A stretch of 43,586 nucleotides of DNA, from NCBI GenBank assembly GCA_020845515.1, contig JADLFQ010000015.1:1-43586 (forward strand), written 5' to 3'. Shown here piece by piece: positions 26,251 through 35,098 of this stretch; the first letter of the stretch is position 1; every line of letters begins with the position of its first letter. Source of the DNA: Anaerolineaceae bacterium. GTDB lineage: Bacteria > Chloroflexota > Anaerolineae > Anaerolineales > Anaerolineaceae. The notes below the pieces were generated by a model. It was not told where the DNA came from and did not search any database. It saw only the letters and a list, made by a program, of their open reading frames with translations. The translations under genes were made by a program, and so were the position numbers.

Positions 26251-26430
26251 AAGGTATCCTTTCTGACTTTTTTCTATTATATAATCAAATGAAACTCACA
26301 ACGATGATGGAAGAGGGATTCTCCAGGAAATCCTAAGGTGACATAAAAAGGGTGAGACACTTTTTGACCCCATACAGAACGCACCACGGCAAATCTGAAA
26401 GACCCGCATCATGACAGGCTTAAAAACTTC

Positions 26431-27897
26431 ATGGAAAACCTTGGATTAAAGCTGGGCAAAAAGACACTTAGCGGTACCTTGTGGTCTTACATAGCGTTTT
26501 ATAGCGGCAAGCTGATGGTCTTGCTCAGTACAATTATTCTGGCGCGGCTATTGGAAAAAGATGACTTTGGGGTGGCTGGATATGCCCTGGTGGTTATTGG
26601 CTTTCTGGATGTGTTTGCAGACCTGGGTATTGGTCAGGCTTTAATTTATCACCCCAAGGACACACTCACCAGTTCCACCGGTTTCTGGTTGGGATTTGTT
26701 GTAGCTCTTACACTGTTCGCGGGCACCTGGGTTGCAGGGCCGTGGGTGGGGGACTATTTTCAGGATAGCCGGGCGGTGTCCGTCACCCGCCTGCTGGCGT
26801 TAACATTCCCGATCTCAGCGATGGGGAATGTTCACAGTGTATTGATGAGCAAGGAACTGCAATTTCGGAAAAAGTTTCTGCCGGAATTTGTACGGGCAAT
26901 TGGCAAGGGGGTTGTTTCCATCGTCCTGGCTGCGCTCGGTTTTGGCTACTGGAGCTTGATTGCGGGGCAGCTGGCCGGGACACTGAGCGGGGTGATTGCT
27001 TATTGGGCGGTGTATCCCTGGAGACCCTCTTTCCAATTCTCAATGGCAAAAGCACGCGGGATGCTTTCGTATGGAATTAATATTGTAGGGGTGAGTGGCC
27101 TCTCTGTACTTCAGAGCAGCGCGCCTTCGATCCTGGTGGGGCGTTATGTTGGCTCTGTGGGTCTGGGGATTTACCAACTTGCTTTTAGGGTGCCGGACTT
27201 GCTGATTGGGCAATTTTGCAGCATTGTCAGTCAGGTAATCTTCCCGGTGTATTCCTCCATTCAAGAGGACCTGGCAGTGTTGCGGCGTGGATTCGAGATC
27301 GCGACAAGATATCTATCTTTGATCACGGTTCCTATGGGGGTAGGCCTTGCACTGATTGCCCGCCCGTTCGTCCTGGTCATTTTTTCCGAGAAATGGGAAA
27401 GCTCGATTCCGGTTGTACAAGCAATTGCACTCTACAGTATGTTGCTGTCTCTTTCCTACTCAGCCGGCAGTGTGTATAAGGCAACAGGCCGTCCCCATAT
27501 TCTCTCGCGGCTTTCTTTAATCGAAGTATTGTATGAAATCCCCATCTTTATTTGGGCGGCGTTGACCTTCAAATCCGTCTATGTAATGGCGTGGATGTTA
27601 ACGCTATTAACGGTTACAACCACCACCCTGGAACTTTCTGTTGCATCATGGGCGCTCAAGCTGCCATTGCTCCGTATTCTTCGCGCGCTTGCACCAGCCT
27701 TACTGGCATCGGGGGTGATGGGTGCTGCCATACTTGGTTCTTTGAAGCTGATGGAGAACCTGCCGGATATTGTTCAGTTGGTGGCTGGAATTATCGTCGG
27801 GGGTGGTGTTTATTTGGGGACGTTGTGGGTCTTCCAACGACAGTTGGTGATAGAAACGATTCAATTCCTTAAGAAAGCAATTCGCAAGGAAGAATAA
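26431..27897 (+). CDS. Wzx/WzxC-type polysaccharide flippase (MOP superfamily)
   Basis: This 488-residue membrane protein has 12-14 hydrophobic helices. The N-terminal pattern GTLWSYIAFYSGKLMVLLST and ILARLLEKDDFGVAGYALV is typical of the WzxC/polysaccharide-synthesis-3 family, which moves lipid-linked oligosaccharides across the cytoplasmic membrane. The conserved LSSSTGFWLG-like loop is seen as LTSSTGFWLGF. The 180 bases upstream hold no obvious gene or clear promoter. It converges with the acyltransferase array, its stop lying four bases from theirs. A link between the two is suggested only by proximity. Confidence 0.85.
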   Translation: MENLGLKLGKKTLSGTLWSYIAFYSGKLMVLLSTIILARLLEKDDFGVAGYALVVIGFLDVFADLGIGQALIYHPKDTLTSSTGFWLGFVVALTLFAGTWVAGPWVGDYFQDSRAVSVTRLLALTFPISAMGNVHSVLMSKELQFRKKFLPEFVRAIGKGVVSIVLAALGFGYWSLIAGQLAGTLSGVIAYWAVYPWRPSFQFSMAKARGMLSYGINIVGVSGLSVLQSSAPSILVGRYVGSVGLGIYQLAFRVPDLLIGQFCSIVSQVIFPVYSSIQEDLAVLRRGFEIATRYLSLITVPMGVGLALIARPFVLVIFSEKWESSIPVVQAIALYSMLLSLSYSAGSVYKATGRPHILSRLSLIEVLYEIPIFIWAALTFKSVYVMAWMLTLLTVTTTTLELSVASWALKLPLLRILRALAPALLASGVMGAAILGSLKLMENLPDIVQLVAGIIVGGGVYLGTLWVFQRQLVIETIQFLKKAIRKEE

Positions 27898-27901
27898 TCA
27901 C

Positions 27902-29026
27902 TCAATCATCCTTCTCTTCACCGGTGCGATTTTCTTTGTCGGAGTGCCGCAGTTTCTGCAGCCATTTTTTGAGGTCGGGAAGCCAGACATAGGCTGCGCA
28001 GGCAAGAGGATTTTTACGCGGGACAACCCGCAATAGCGTAAAAGACCGGTCATAACCCCTCCAGCGTCTTTTATAATCGTGCTCCCCTCTTAACAGGTCT
28101 ACTCCCTGTAACCCGGCTGCAAAGTTATTCTGCAATAGATTTAGAAACACCAAACTTCCAGGAGAATATTCGTAACAACTGGGCAGGAACGCGCCGCGCC
28201 ATGCTTCATAGACACCGTTATATAAAAATCCATACTCAAAGGCAATTGGAATGTTGTCTACCCGGAGAAGGGATATATCCACAGATCGCTGCAAAACCTC
28301 TGGCGCTGCCAATGCCAAATGGAAATTTCTTAAAGGTTCAGTGGCATACAGTTCTGGAAAACGAGCCTCGGCATTGATTTTAAAAATAGTATTGAAGTGT
28401 TCCGCTCCAGCTTTGCCATTATTTAAGCGTTCGTACTCCATGCTTTTATGTTCGTCTTTCAAAAGCCTTTCTTTTTTGCGCATACTACGCCGGTGGTGTT
28501 TGGACATAGTGCAATAATACTCTTCCCAGTCTCCGGTTGTGGGGATGAAGGTATGTGGTTTTGGCATGAGGCGGATGAGGTGTCGGGGTTTTGGAAAAGC
28601 TCGGAGAATTCTTTGAATATCATACGCTTCAGAAGGAAACTCCCCCAGTTCAAGAATAGACCAACCGTTGGAGTCTTTGTAAATTTCTTGGGAGAACGCC
28701 TCGACGATCTCCATTCGTTCGCCCTTTACGATGAACCCGGCGACGTCTACGTCCGGCATGCCCATATTACGGAGCATTTTAAATGTTATTCCCAATCTTT
28801 TTACGGAGTCGATCATTAGGGGGGCTATACCCGCAAGCTCACCGGATTCGCGCGCGAGCAGAATATAGAGGGTTTTCTCTGAACCGAAATACTCCCACCA
28901 GGTAAACAACCATTCCCATGTGAGGAAGATGGATTGAACCGGGCTGTAGTTTAGCAGGTGGTTCCATTCCTCTTTGAGTGCGCGAAATGCCAGGCTTGTA
29001 TCAATTTTCTCAATTATTATTGACAT
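27902..29026 (-). CDS. FemAB/BioF2-like GNAT acyltransferase, copy C
   Basis: This 374-residue protein is of the BioF2-like/CelD group (GNAT fold, related to FemAB aminoacyltransferases). The family's N-terminal landmark is IFLTWEWLFTWWEYFG (33-48) followed by LAGIAPLM. The acyl-CoA/aminoacyl fold region is FNTIFKINAEARFP and PIAFEYGFLYNGVYEAWRGA, then YSPGSLVFLNLL and the final DLLRGEHDYKRRW. The substrate is unknown; relatives act in exopolysaccharide or cell-wall modification. It is the last of three paralogues and its start overlaps the previous gene by 17 bases. No signal peptide or membrane helix is seen. Confidence 0.75.
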   Translation of the reverse strand: MSIIIEKIDTSLAFRALKEEWNHLLNYSPVQSIFLTWEWLFTWWEYFGSEKTLYILLARESGELAGIAPLMIDSVKRLGITFKMLRNMGMPDVDVAGFIVKGERMEIVEAFSQEIYKDSNGWSILELGEFPSEAYDIQRILRAFPKPRHLIRLMPKPHTFIPTTGDWEEYYCTMSKHHRRSMRKKERLLKDEHKSMEYERLNNGKAGAEHFNTIFKINAEARFPELYATEPLRNFHLALAAPEVLQRSVDISLLRVDNIPIAFEYGFLYNGVYEAWRGAFLPSCYEYSPGSLVFLNLLQNNFAAGLQGVDLLRGEHDYKRRWRGYDRSFTLLRVVPRKNPLACAAYVWLPDLKKWLQKLRHSDKENRTGEEKDD

Positions 29027-30116
29027 GGTTGTTTTGAATGGAGATCTTTTGCAATTGGGTTTTTATTTTAGGCAGCCACACATATAATGCCATACATTTT
29101 GGAGATCTTTTCTTAATTACCTTAAGATGATGGTAGCTCTGTTCTTTTCCGTTCCAGCGGCACTTATACTCCTCGCCGCCTCGGAGCATATCTAATTCTT
29201 GGATACCTTGAGAGCAAAATCTTTCAACCATCTCTAAAAGCAGGATGTTTCCAGGAGTATATTGATCAAAGCGGGCGTCCATGCCGCTGTGCCAGAACTC
29301 AAAGCGCTTGTTATGGATAAACCCATATTCATAGGCAGCCGGTACTCCGTCAATGGTAATGATTGAGATTCCGACCCATCCCTTTTCTCCGGTAACCTTA
29401 ACCAGCTCTTTGTGAAATAGTTTCTCGAGATCAGTTTCATAGGTGCAAGTATACCGGCTATTTACTTGAATTTGAAAAATGACATCCATGTGTTCGGGTT
29501 GAATTTCCGTGCCGCGCAAATGGAGAATGGAATAATTTTTACAGTCTTCCTGCAACATTCTCTTTCGTCTTTTTATGTTGCGCCTGAAGTGCGTGGAGAT
29601 ATCTTTGTAGTAATTCCCCCAGTCGGCATTAATTTGAATATGAAAATGAGCGGTTGGTTCACAAATAAAATGAAAGTCTTTTGAACTGAAAATATTTTCA
29701 AAAATAACAGGGTCGAGACAGTCACGCGGGACATCGCTCAATTCCAAGATATCCCATTGATCTTGCAGTTGGATGATAGATTCACTTAACTGATGCAGAG
29801 TTTCAAGGTCTCCACACGGAAAAATAAATCCGCTCACATCGGTATCACGATTTGCAATTGAACAGAGTTTTTTGATTTTTGCTCCCTTTTTTCGTATATC
29901 TATCTGCATCAGTGGAGCTACCCCAGTCAACTGGCTGCCTTCCCAAGCGGTCAATAAATAAAGCCTTTTCCCCTGGTTAAAGTACTTCCACCAAGTGAAT
30001 AACCACTCCCAGGTTAGAAAAGTGGACTGAATGCCGCTGGCTTGGTAAAGCTCTGTCCAGGCCTGACGCAATCCCGCAAATTCTGTTACATCTTCAACCT
30101 GCTTAATGATTGGCAT
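29010..30116 (-). CDS. FemAB/BioF2-like GNAT acyltransferase, copy B
   Basis: This 368-residue paralogue of its two neighbours has TFLTWEWLFTWWKYF (33-47), LTGVAPLMQ, RNIKRRKRM, AAYEYGFIHNKRFEFWHSG, YTPGNILLLEMV and DMLRGGEEYKCRWNG in the same order. The function is presumed to be transfer of an acyl or aminoacyl group to an amine or sugar; nothing in the sequence names the acceptor. It overlaps both neighbours (14 bases upstream, 17 downstream), so translation of the three is probably coupled. Its base composition looks more AT-rich than the genes before 26 kb, which may reflect transfer. Confidence 0.75.
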   Translation of the reverse strand: MPIIKQVEDVTEFAGLRQAWTELYQASGIQSTFLTWEWLFTWWKYFNQGKRLYLLTAWEGSQLTGVAPLMQIDIRKKGAKIKKLCSIANRDTDVSGFIFPCGDLETLHQLSESIIQLQDQWDILELSDVPRDCLDPVIFENIFSSKDFHFICEPTAHFHIQINADWGNYYKDISTHFRRNIKRRKRMLQEDCKNYSILHLRGTEIQPEHMDVIFQIQVNSRYTCTYETDLEKLFHKELVKVTGEKGWVGISIITIDGVPAAYEYGFIHNKRFEFWHSGMDARFDQYTPGNILLLEMVERFCSQGIQELDMLRGGEEYKCRWNGKEQSYHHLKVIKKRSPKCMALYVWLPKIKTQLQKISIQNNHVNNN

Positions 30117-31206
30117 GGATCACCCCTCTGAAGAAGTTTTGAATATGGCTTTTAATGCCAGGCGCCCAGATGAATAACAAACTGGTCAGGATATCTTTCC
30201 GGTGCAAGGTGTAAATATGGCAGTAAGACTTTTCTTCAACTTTCCAGCGCCTTTTATAATCCTCCAAACCTCGAAGTAGATCAATTTCCTTTAACCCTCT
30301 TTGGAAATTATCACGCGTGGTGTAAAACATTAACAGTGCCCCTGGCGAATAGTCGCTATATCTTGAATCGAAACCCAATCGCCAATCTTCATAGCGGTTG
30401 TGAGTATTGAACCCGTATCGAAAGGCGATTGGGGTTCCATCCAAATCCAGAAATGAAATATCCATGTAACCTGGCGTTCGCATACGTTCTAAAAGTTGGA
30501 AGTGGAAGTCTTTTTGTTTTTGCGTTTGATATGTTTCGGGAAAACTGCCGTATTCATTAAGAGCGAAGATTTCTTCCAGATGCTCTTGTGTTACTTCGTG
30601 CCCAATATATCGCCGGAAATCGAGAGTTTTCCCCTCTTTGCTAATACGCGATAGCTTCTGTTTAATGCTATGTCTCAGATTTTTAGATTGTGATTCAAAG
30701 TAGGTCTCCCATTTCGTTTGAATGGGAATATAAAGATGCGAGGTGTATTCAACTCTGCGAATATATCCATGGGTCGAAAAACATTTCTTCCGTGCAATTT
30801 TTTCCACCTGGAATGCGGGAGCTTCAACCAGTTCAAAGACCTGCCAATCTTTGCTCATTTTTCTTATTGCCTGGCAAAGTGCATGGAGGGTTTCATCGTC
30901 CCCTTCCGAAATAATAAAACCGGCAGTATCCGTATCGTGATAAGCGATATTGCTGAGGAGTCGCAGCTTAAATCCCCACTTGTTCTTCTGTGTGAACATG
31001 CAAGGGGCAATGCCCGCAAGGTGGCCGTCTCGCCATGCGGTAACCAACAGGAGGTCAGCATCTTCGCCAAAATTTTGCCACCAGCCAAACAGCCATTCCC
31101 ATGAGAGGAACGCAGATTTTATTTCGCTGGTTTTGAATAGGTCTGTCCAACTCTCTCGCAAACCAGCAAATTCTTCAAGTGTGGTGAGGCAATGAATAGA
31201 TAACAT
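30103..31206 (-). CDS. FemAB/BioF2-like GNAT acyltransferase, copy A
   Basis: This 367-residue protein is the first gene of the three-paralogue array. I set the start at the ATG at 31206 (MLSIHCLTTLEEF), five to six bases after an aagga site. The frame continues upstream for 53 codons, but that part has no family similarity. Family landmarks are AFLSWEWLFGWWQNFG (about 32-47), LAGIAPCMF, HSIKQKLSRI, IAFRYGFNTHNRYEDWRLG, YSPGALLMFYT and DLLRGLEDYKRRW. It points away from the large regulator. The 250-base gap between them holds a candidate -10 for the regulator. Confidence 0.75.
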   Translation of the reverse strand: MLSIHCLTTLEEFAGLRESWTDLFKTSEIKSAFLSWEWLFGWWQNFGEDADLLLVTAWRDGHLAGIAPCMFTQKNKWGFKLRLLSNIAYHDTDTAGFIISEGDDETLHALCQAIRKMSKDWQVFELVEAPAFQVEKIARKKCFSTHGYIRRVEYTSHLYIPIQTKWETYFESQSKNLRHSIKQKLSRISKEGKTLDFRRYIGHEVTQEHLEEIFALNEYGSFPETYQTQKQKDFHFQLLERMRTPGYMDISFLDLDGTPIAFRYGFNTHNRYEDWRLGFDSRYSDYSPGALLMFYTTRDNFQRGLKEIDLLRGLEDYKRRWKVEEKSYCHIYTLHRKDILTSLLFIWAPGIKSHIQNFFRGVIHANH

Positions 31207-31302
31207 GAGGGTTCCTTGGACTGGGCAGAGCTGGAGATTTTTAGAACCAAGATTTAAACAATTATAGCAAGTGATTTGCAACTTGTGCCGGTGGTTTTTG
31301 TG

Positions 31303-31308
31303 TATAAT
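31303..31308 (+). promoter_or_regulatory. Candidate -10 element for the STAND/BTAD regulator
   Basis: TATAAT, preceded directly by TGTG, lies about 150 bases upstream of the regulator's ATG. No well-spaced -35 is visible (TTGCAA at 31276 is 21 bases away), so this may be an activator-dependent promoter. Confidence 0.35.
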
Positions 31309-31456
31309 AACAACGGTGAAATTCATAGCCGATTGATTGGCGTCGCAGTGATCATTTTCGTTCACGGGTTTTGAATTTCTTTATTTTGACCGGTAAAACT
31401 ATTTGACGAATCGAGGGTTAGAACAGGCGGGATGTTCAACCGGTAATTCTGCGACC

Positions 31457-34400
31457 ATGTTAACCGATACAATTACCCCAAAGACTCGAATCACAATACC
31501 ACGGCGGCGGGGGGACCTAATCAGCCGGCAGCGGCTATTAGACCTGTTAAACGAACTCCTGGAAAAGAAGCTTGTCCTGCTATCGGCTCCGGCTGGTTAT
31601 GGAAAAACTTCATTGCTGTTGGATTTTGCCAGTGCGGCAGAATTGCCAATTTGTTGGTACACGATTACTGCGCTGGATAACGAACCACAGCGTTTTATAT
31701 CCAACTTGATTGCAGCGATTAACTTGCGCTTTCCCGAATTTGGGAATCGGACGAAGGCGGCTTTTCAAAATTCCTCCAGTAACATGGATGTCAATTCGAT
31801 TGCAATCACAATGGTCAATGACCTGTATGAAAATATTTCGGAACATTTTGTCATCGTATTAGATGATTTCCATCTTGTCAACGACAACTCTCGAATTTCA
31901 AATTTCGTCAGTCAGTTTATTCAGGATGTTGATGAGAATTGTCATTTAATTATTACCTCGCGCACACTCCTGTCGTTGCCTTTTTTGCCTATGATGGTGG
32001 CACGATCTGAAGTAGGTGGCCTCAGTTTTGAGGAACTGGCTTTTCGGATTGATGAAATTCAGCAGTTATTTTTGCAAAACCAGAATCGTATCCTGACACA
32101 CGAAGAAGCAGGGAGGATATTTGATAAGACTGAGGGGTGGGCTACCGGCATCGTTCTTACCGCGCAGACTGATCCCCAAAGTGCAGCCAGCCGTGCCCGC
32201 TTGTTGAGGGTATCCGGCGTTGGCTTGGATGATTATTTCTTACAACTCCTCAAACAACAACCTGACGACCTCCAGGTTTTTTTACTGCGCACTTCCTTGT
32301 TAGAGGAATTCAACGCAGACCGCTGCAAAATGGTTATTGAGAAATCACTAAAAATTCCCCCGCTGAATTGGTCAAGCCTGATGGAAAAAGTTCAGCATAA
32401 CAACCTGTTTGTGCTGCCGGTAGGGGAAGACGGCTCCTGGCTGAGATACAATTATTTGTTCCTTGATTTTTTACAATCTCGAATGCTGCGTGAACACCCC
32501 GATGAAGTGCCGATTATTGAACGAGCTCTGGCGCAGCTTTATGCGGAAAATGAAGATTGGGATCATGCCTTCACGATTTACCGCCGCCTGGACAGCATGG
32601 AGGATCAGATTACACTGGTGGAAAAAGCAGGCCCGAAGGTGTTGGCAGACGGACGGGTTTCCACGCTCTCAGCCTGGTTGGATACCTTACCTTCTAATAT
32701 ACTCAGCTCACGTCCTTTCCTGATTGCGCTACAAGGGGGAATTGCAGCAACTACGGGAGATAGCAACTTGGCGCTTACACTGTACGATCAAGCTATTGAT
32801 GCCATGACACTGCTGGAGGATCGCCGGAGCATGGCGCGCGCGCTCGGGTGGCGGGCAGTAACCCACCGGATTATGGGTAATTTAAAAGCCTCTCTGGGAG
32901 ACGCGCAAGAGACTTTGGATCTGGTGCAAAAAGATATTGAAATGCGGGTTGTTAAGGCCGAAGCTTTGCGGAATATAGGGATATGCCTGCGTTTGCAGGG
33001 CAAGTTGAACGAGGCCTTAACCTGGTTGATTCAATCGTTGAATACCTCCATGTCCATTCACGACCGGAAAAATGAAGCCATCATCCGGCTGGAACTCGGG
33101 CTGTTATACGAAAATCTGGGGGATTATGCTCCCGCGCGGGAGATGTACCTGGCAGCTTTAGAGTATTGGGAAACAGTCAATAACACCTCATGGTTGTCAA
33201 ATATCATGAATAATTTAGGCGTCTTACAGCACCTAATGGGGGATTACCGCGCTGCTATGGATATTTTTGAGAGAGCACTTGGTTATGCCAGAACCAGTAA
33301 TAGCCGGCTGGAGGCTTTTATTCTCACCGGAATTGGCGACATTTATGGAGAACTGGAGGCGGTTGAGGAGGCAGAAAAAGCTTACCAGCAGGCAAAGCTG
33401 ATTACCCAATCAATTGAAGAAAACTTCTTGCAGGTATATATCCATGTACAAAATGCGGCACTTTTGAGTAGTACGGGAGATCATCGCAGCGCGTACCGGT
33501 TGCTGGAAGAGGCGCGCCGGATTGCAAACTTGGATGGACAGGCCCTGGAGGCTTACCTCTGTGATCTGGAGCAGGCCGGCATTAAATTGCGTGAAGGCAA
33601 GTGGCAAGAGGCGATTCCAATACTGGAAGAGGCGAGTTATTTTTTTGAAGGAGAAGGACACAAGGTGCAGGTTGAAAAAGCCAGTCTCTACCTGACAATT
33701 GCCTACAGCCAGGGGCAAAATCAAGAAAAACTATTGGAACACTTGATTAGACTGCTCTCTTTCCTTGCCTCTGACCATCCTCCTGTTTCTCTCATTGCTG
33801 CTACTTACCGGTTTCAAGACCATTTGTCGCAACTGCGAAAACTAGATTATATTCAAACTCAAATTGATGAACTATTCTTAAAAATCAGTGCTTTTGAAGA
33901 TCAACTGCCGGTCTTGAGACGCTATGTTCGCCAGCGCGCGGTGGCTGTTCCTTTTGCTCCCCCGAAAATTTATATTCGAACACTGGGTAAAATGCAGGTT
34001 AAGATTGACGATCAACTGGTCACAAGTTCAAACTGGCAAACCCAAGCAGCCCGCGATCTCTTCTTTCTCCTCCTGACACACCCGGAAGGGATGACAAAGG
34101 AAGAAATTGGGGCGATTTTTTGGCCGGATGCCCCTCCGGAGGATGTAAAATTTAGAATAAAGAACACAATTTACCGGCTGCGTCATGCTGTTGGCAAAGA
34201 TATTATTCTGTTAGACCAAGACAGCTACCGGTTTAACAATCTTGTGGATTATGAATATGACGTGGAAGTTTTTCTGCGCGAAAATGCCCTTGCACAACAA
34301 GGAAAAGAGCGCTTGCACAAACTTTCACATTTTCGCGAGGCGACCAAACTCTATAAAGGGGAATTTCTCCCTGATATTTATGAAACCTGGGTACACTCTC

Positions 34401-34687
34401 CGAGAGAGAGTTTGCAACAAATTTATCTTAATATCCTGCTTCAGGTGGCTGATATCTATATCGAGAGTTCTAATTTTGATCTCGCACTCGATTATGTACA
34501 ACGCGCCATTAAGGAAGATAATTGTCTTGAAACAGCTTACCGCATGTCTTTTAAGATTTATGCGGCGATGGGTAACCGCGCGGCTATGGTGCGGCAGTAC
34601 CAGCGATGTGTAGAAATTTTGCAGCGCGAGATTAACGCAGAACCCTCCCCACAAACCCAAGCGCTTTATAACGAATTGTTGAAATAA
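31457..34687 (+). CDS. STAND ATPase-TPR-winged helix-BTAD transcriptional regulator
   Basis: This is a 1076-residue MalT-like regulator. It has a P-loop SAPAGYGKTSLL (43-54) and Walker B VIVLDDFH (132-139). A STAND helical region leads into about ten TPR-like repeats (roughly 400-780). Its DNA-binding end is an OmpR/SARP-like winged helix (about 830-925, IYIRTLGKMQVKI, LFFLLLTHPEGMTKEEIGAIFWP) joined to a bacterial transcriptional activation domain (about 929-1076), in place of MalT's LuxR-type HTH. Such proteins bind a signal through the TPRs, oligomerise with ATP and activate nearby promoters. A TTG 18 codons upstream is an alternative start; neither has a good ribosome site. It lies just upstream of the repeat-peptide genes. 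Confidence 0.88.
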   Translation: MLTDTITPKTRITIPRRRGDLISRQRLLDLLNELLEKKLVLLSAPAGYGKTSLLLDFASAAELPICWYTITALDNEPQRFISNLIAAINLRFPEFGNRTKAAFQNSSSNMDVNSIAITMVNDLYENISEHFVIVLDDFHLVNDNSRISNFVSQFIQDVDENCHLIITSRTLLSLPFLPMMVARSEVGGLSFEELAFRIDEIQQLFLQNQNRILTHEEAGRIFDKTEGWATGIVLTAQTDPQSAASRARLLRVSGVGLDDYFLQLLKQQPDDLQVFLLRTSLLEEFNADRCKMVIEKSLKIPPLNWSSLMEKVQHNNLFVLPVGEDGSWLRYNYLFLDFLQSRMLREHPDEVPIIERALAQLYAENEDWDHAFTIYRRLDSMEDQITLVEKAGPKVLADGRVSTLSAWLDTLPSNILSSRPFLIALQGGIAATTGDSNLALTLYDQAIDAMTLLEDRRSMARALGWRAVTHRIMGNLKASLGDAQETLDLVQKDIEMRVVKAEALRNIGICLRLQGKLNEALTWLIQSLNTSMSIHDRKNEAIIRLELGLLYENLGDYAPAREMYLAALEYWETVNNTSWLSNIMNNLGVLQHLMGDYRAAMDIFERALGYARTSNSRLEAFILTGIGDIYGELEAVEEAEKAYQQAKLITQSIEENFLQVYIHVQNAALLSSTGDHRSAYRLLEEARRIANLDGQALEAYLCDLEQAGIKLREGKWQEAIPILEEASYFFEGEGHKVQVEKASLYLTIAYSQGQNQEKLLEHLIRLLSFLASDHPPVSLIAATYRFQDHLSQLRKLDYIQTQIDELFLKISAFEDQLPVLRRYVRQRAVAVPFAPPKIYIRTLGKMQVKIDDQLVTSSNWQTQAARDLFFLLLTHPEGMTKEEIGAIFWPDAPPEDVKFRIKNTIYRLRHAVGKDIILLDQDSYRFNNLVDYEYDVEVFLRENALAQQGKERLHKLSHFREATKLYKGEFLPDIYETWVHSPRESLQQIYLNILLQVADIYIESSNFDLALDYVQRAIKEDNCLETAYRMSFKIYAAMGNRAAMVRQYQRCVEILQREINAEPSPQTQALYNELLK

Positions 34688-34729
34688 TTAAATAATTCTA
34701 TTGGCACCTTACAGTTCTGTAAGTATTTT

Positions 34730-34756
34730 AACCAGCTTTGCCGCTGGTTTTTTTCT
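34730..34756 (+). terminator. Intrinsic terminator after the regulator
   Basis: AACCAGC at 34730-34736 and GCTGGTT at 34743-34749 form a stem with a 6-base loop, followed by a run of seven T. A second short hairpin (CTTACAG/CTGTAAG, 34708-34723) precedes it. It separates the regulator from the peptide genes, which therefore need their own promoter. Confidence 0.85.
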
Positions 34757-34805
34757 GTTTTGAGACCGATTTAATGCCTGTTTTGAGATTGCCCATCTTC
34801 ATAAT
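34755..34805 (+). promoter_or_regulatory. Direct-repeat operator and promoter of the repeat-peptide genes
   Basis: The 11-mer CTGTTTTGAGA occurs perfectly at 34755-34765 and again at 34778-34788, 23 bases apart (about two DNA turns). CATAAT at 34800-34805 is a 5/6 match to a -10, with the second repeat covering the -35 region. SARP/BTAD activators bind direct repeats on one DNA face at this kind of position, so I infer a site for the regulator encoded just upstream. A related TTTTGAGA recurs at 35067-35074 before the second peptide gene. Confidence 0.55.
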
Positions 34806-34852
34806 GATAACTGTAACTTGACTTGATAACTTAGTTGATAAGGAGAGCAGAC

Positions 34853-35038
34853 ATGCATAAACCTGGAGCAAGCGGCGGAATCGGCGGCGGTTACAAACCT
34901 GGAGCAAGCGGCGGAATTGGCGGCGGTTACAAGCCTGGAGCAAGCGGCGGTATCGGCGGTGGTTACAAACCTGGAGCAAGCGGCGGCATTGGCGGCGGTT
35001 ACAAACCTGGAGCGAGCGGCGGCATTGGCGGCGGATAA
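34853..35038 (+). CDS. Repeat peptide 1 (five KPGASGGIGGGY units)
   Basis: This small gene encodes 61 residues: MH, then four perfect copies of KPGASGGIGGGY and a fifth ending in GGG at the stop. The ATG is well supported by AAGGAGA at 34840-34846. There is no signal peptide, leader-like region, Cys or Trp; the product is basic, Gly-rich and has one Tyr at each unit junction. Synonymous-only variation among the units shows that the peptide sequence is conserved. The function is unknown. It could be cut or cross-linked into 12-residue products, or act as a fibre or matrix peptide. I did not recognise a family. Confidence 0.8.
   Translation: MHKPGASGGIGGGYKPGASGGIGGGYKPGASGGIGGGYKPGASGGIGGGYKPGASGGIGGG
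34859..35035 (+). repeat. Tandem 36-nt coding repeats, array 1
   Basis: Units run 34859-34894, 34895-34930, 34931-34966, 34967-35002 and a 33-nt last unit 35003-35035. They abut without spacers. Differences fall only at third codon positions (AAA/AAG, GCA/GCG, GGA/GGT/GGC, ATC/ATT, GGC/GGT). Confidence 0.95.
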
Positions 35039-35098
35039 CCCCGTGGGGATGTGAAGGCTGAAATTATTTTGAGATAGTCGAGATGGAAGGAGCATGAC

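Noticed and set aside
31207..31365. 53-residue N-terminal extension of acyltransferase copy A
   Set aside because: The paralogues begin at the MLSIHC-equivalent position, and a ribosome site precedes that ATG.
31369..31389. TTTTGA direct repeats before the regulator as an autoregulatory site
   Set aside because: Only six bases match and the spacing is 15, unlike the 23-bp spacing of the strong repeats at 34755-34788.
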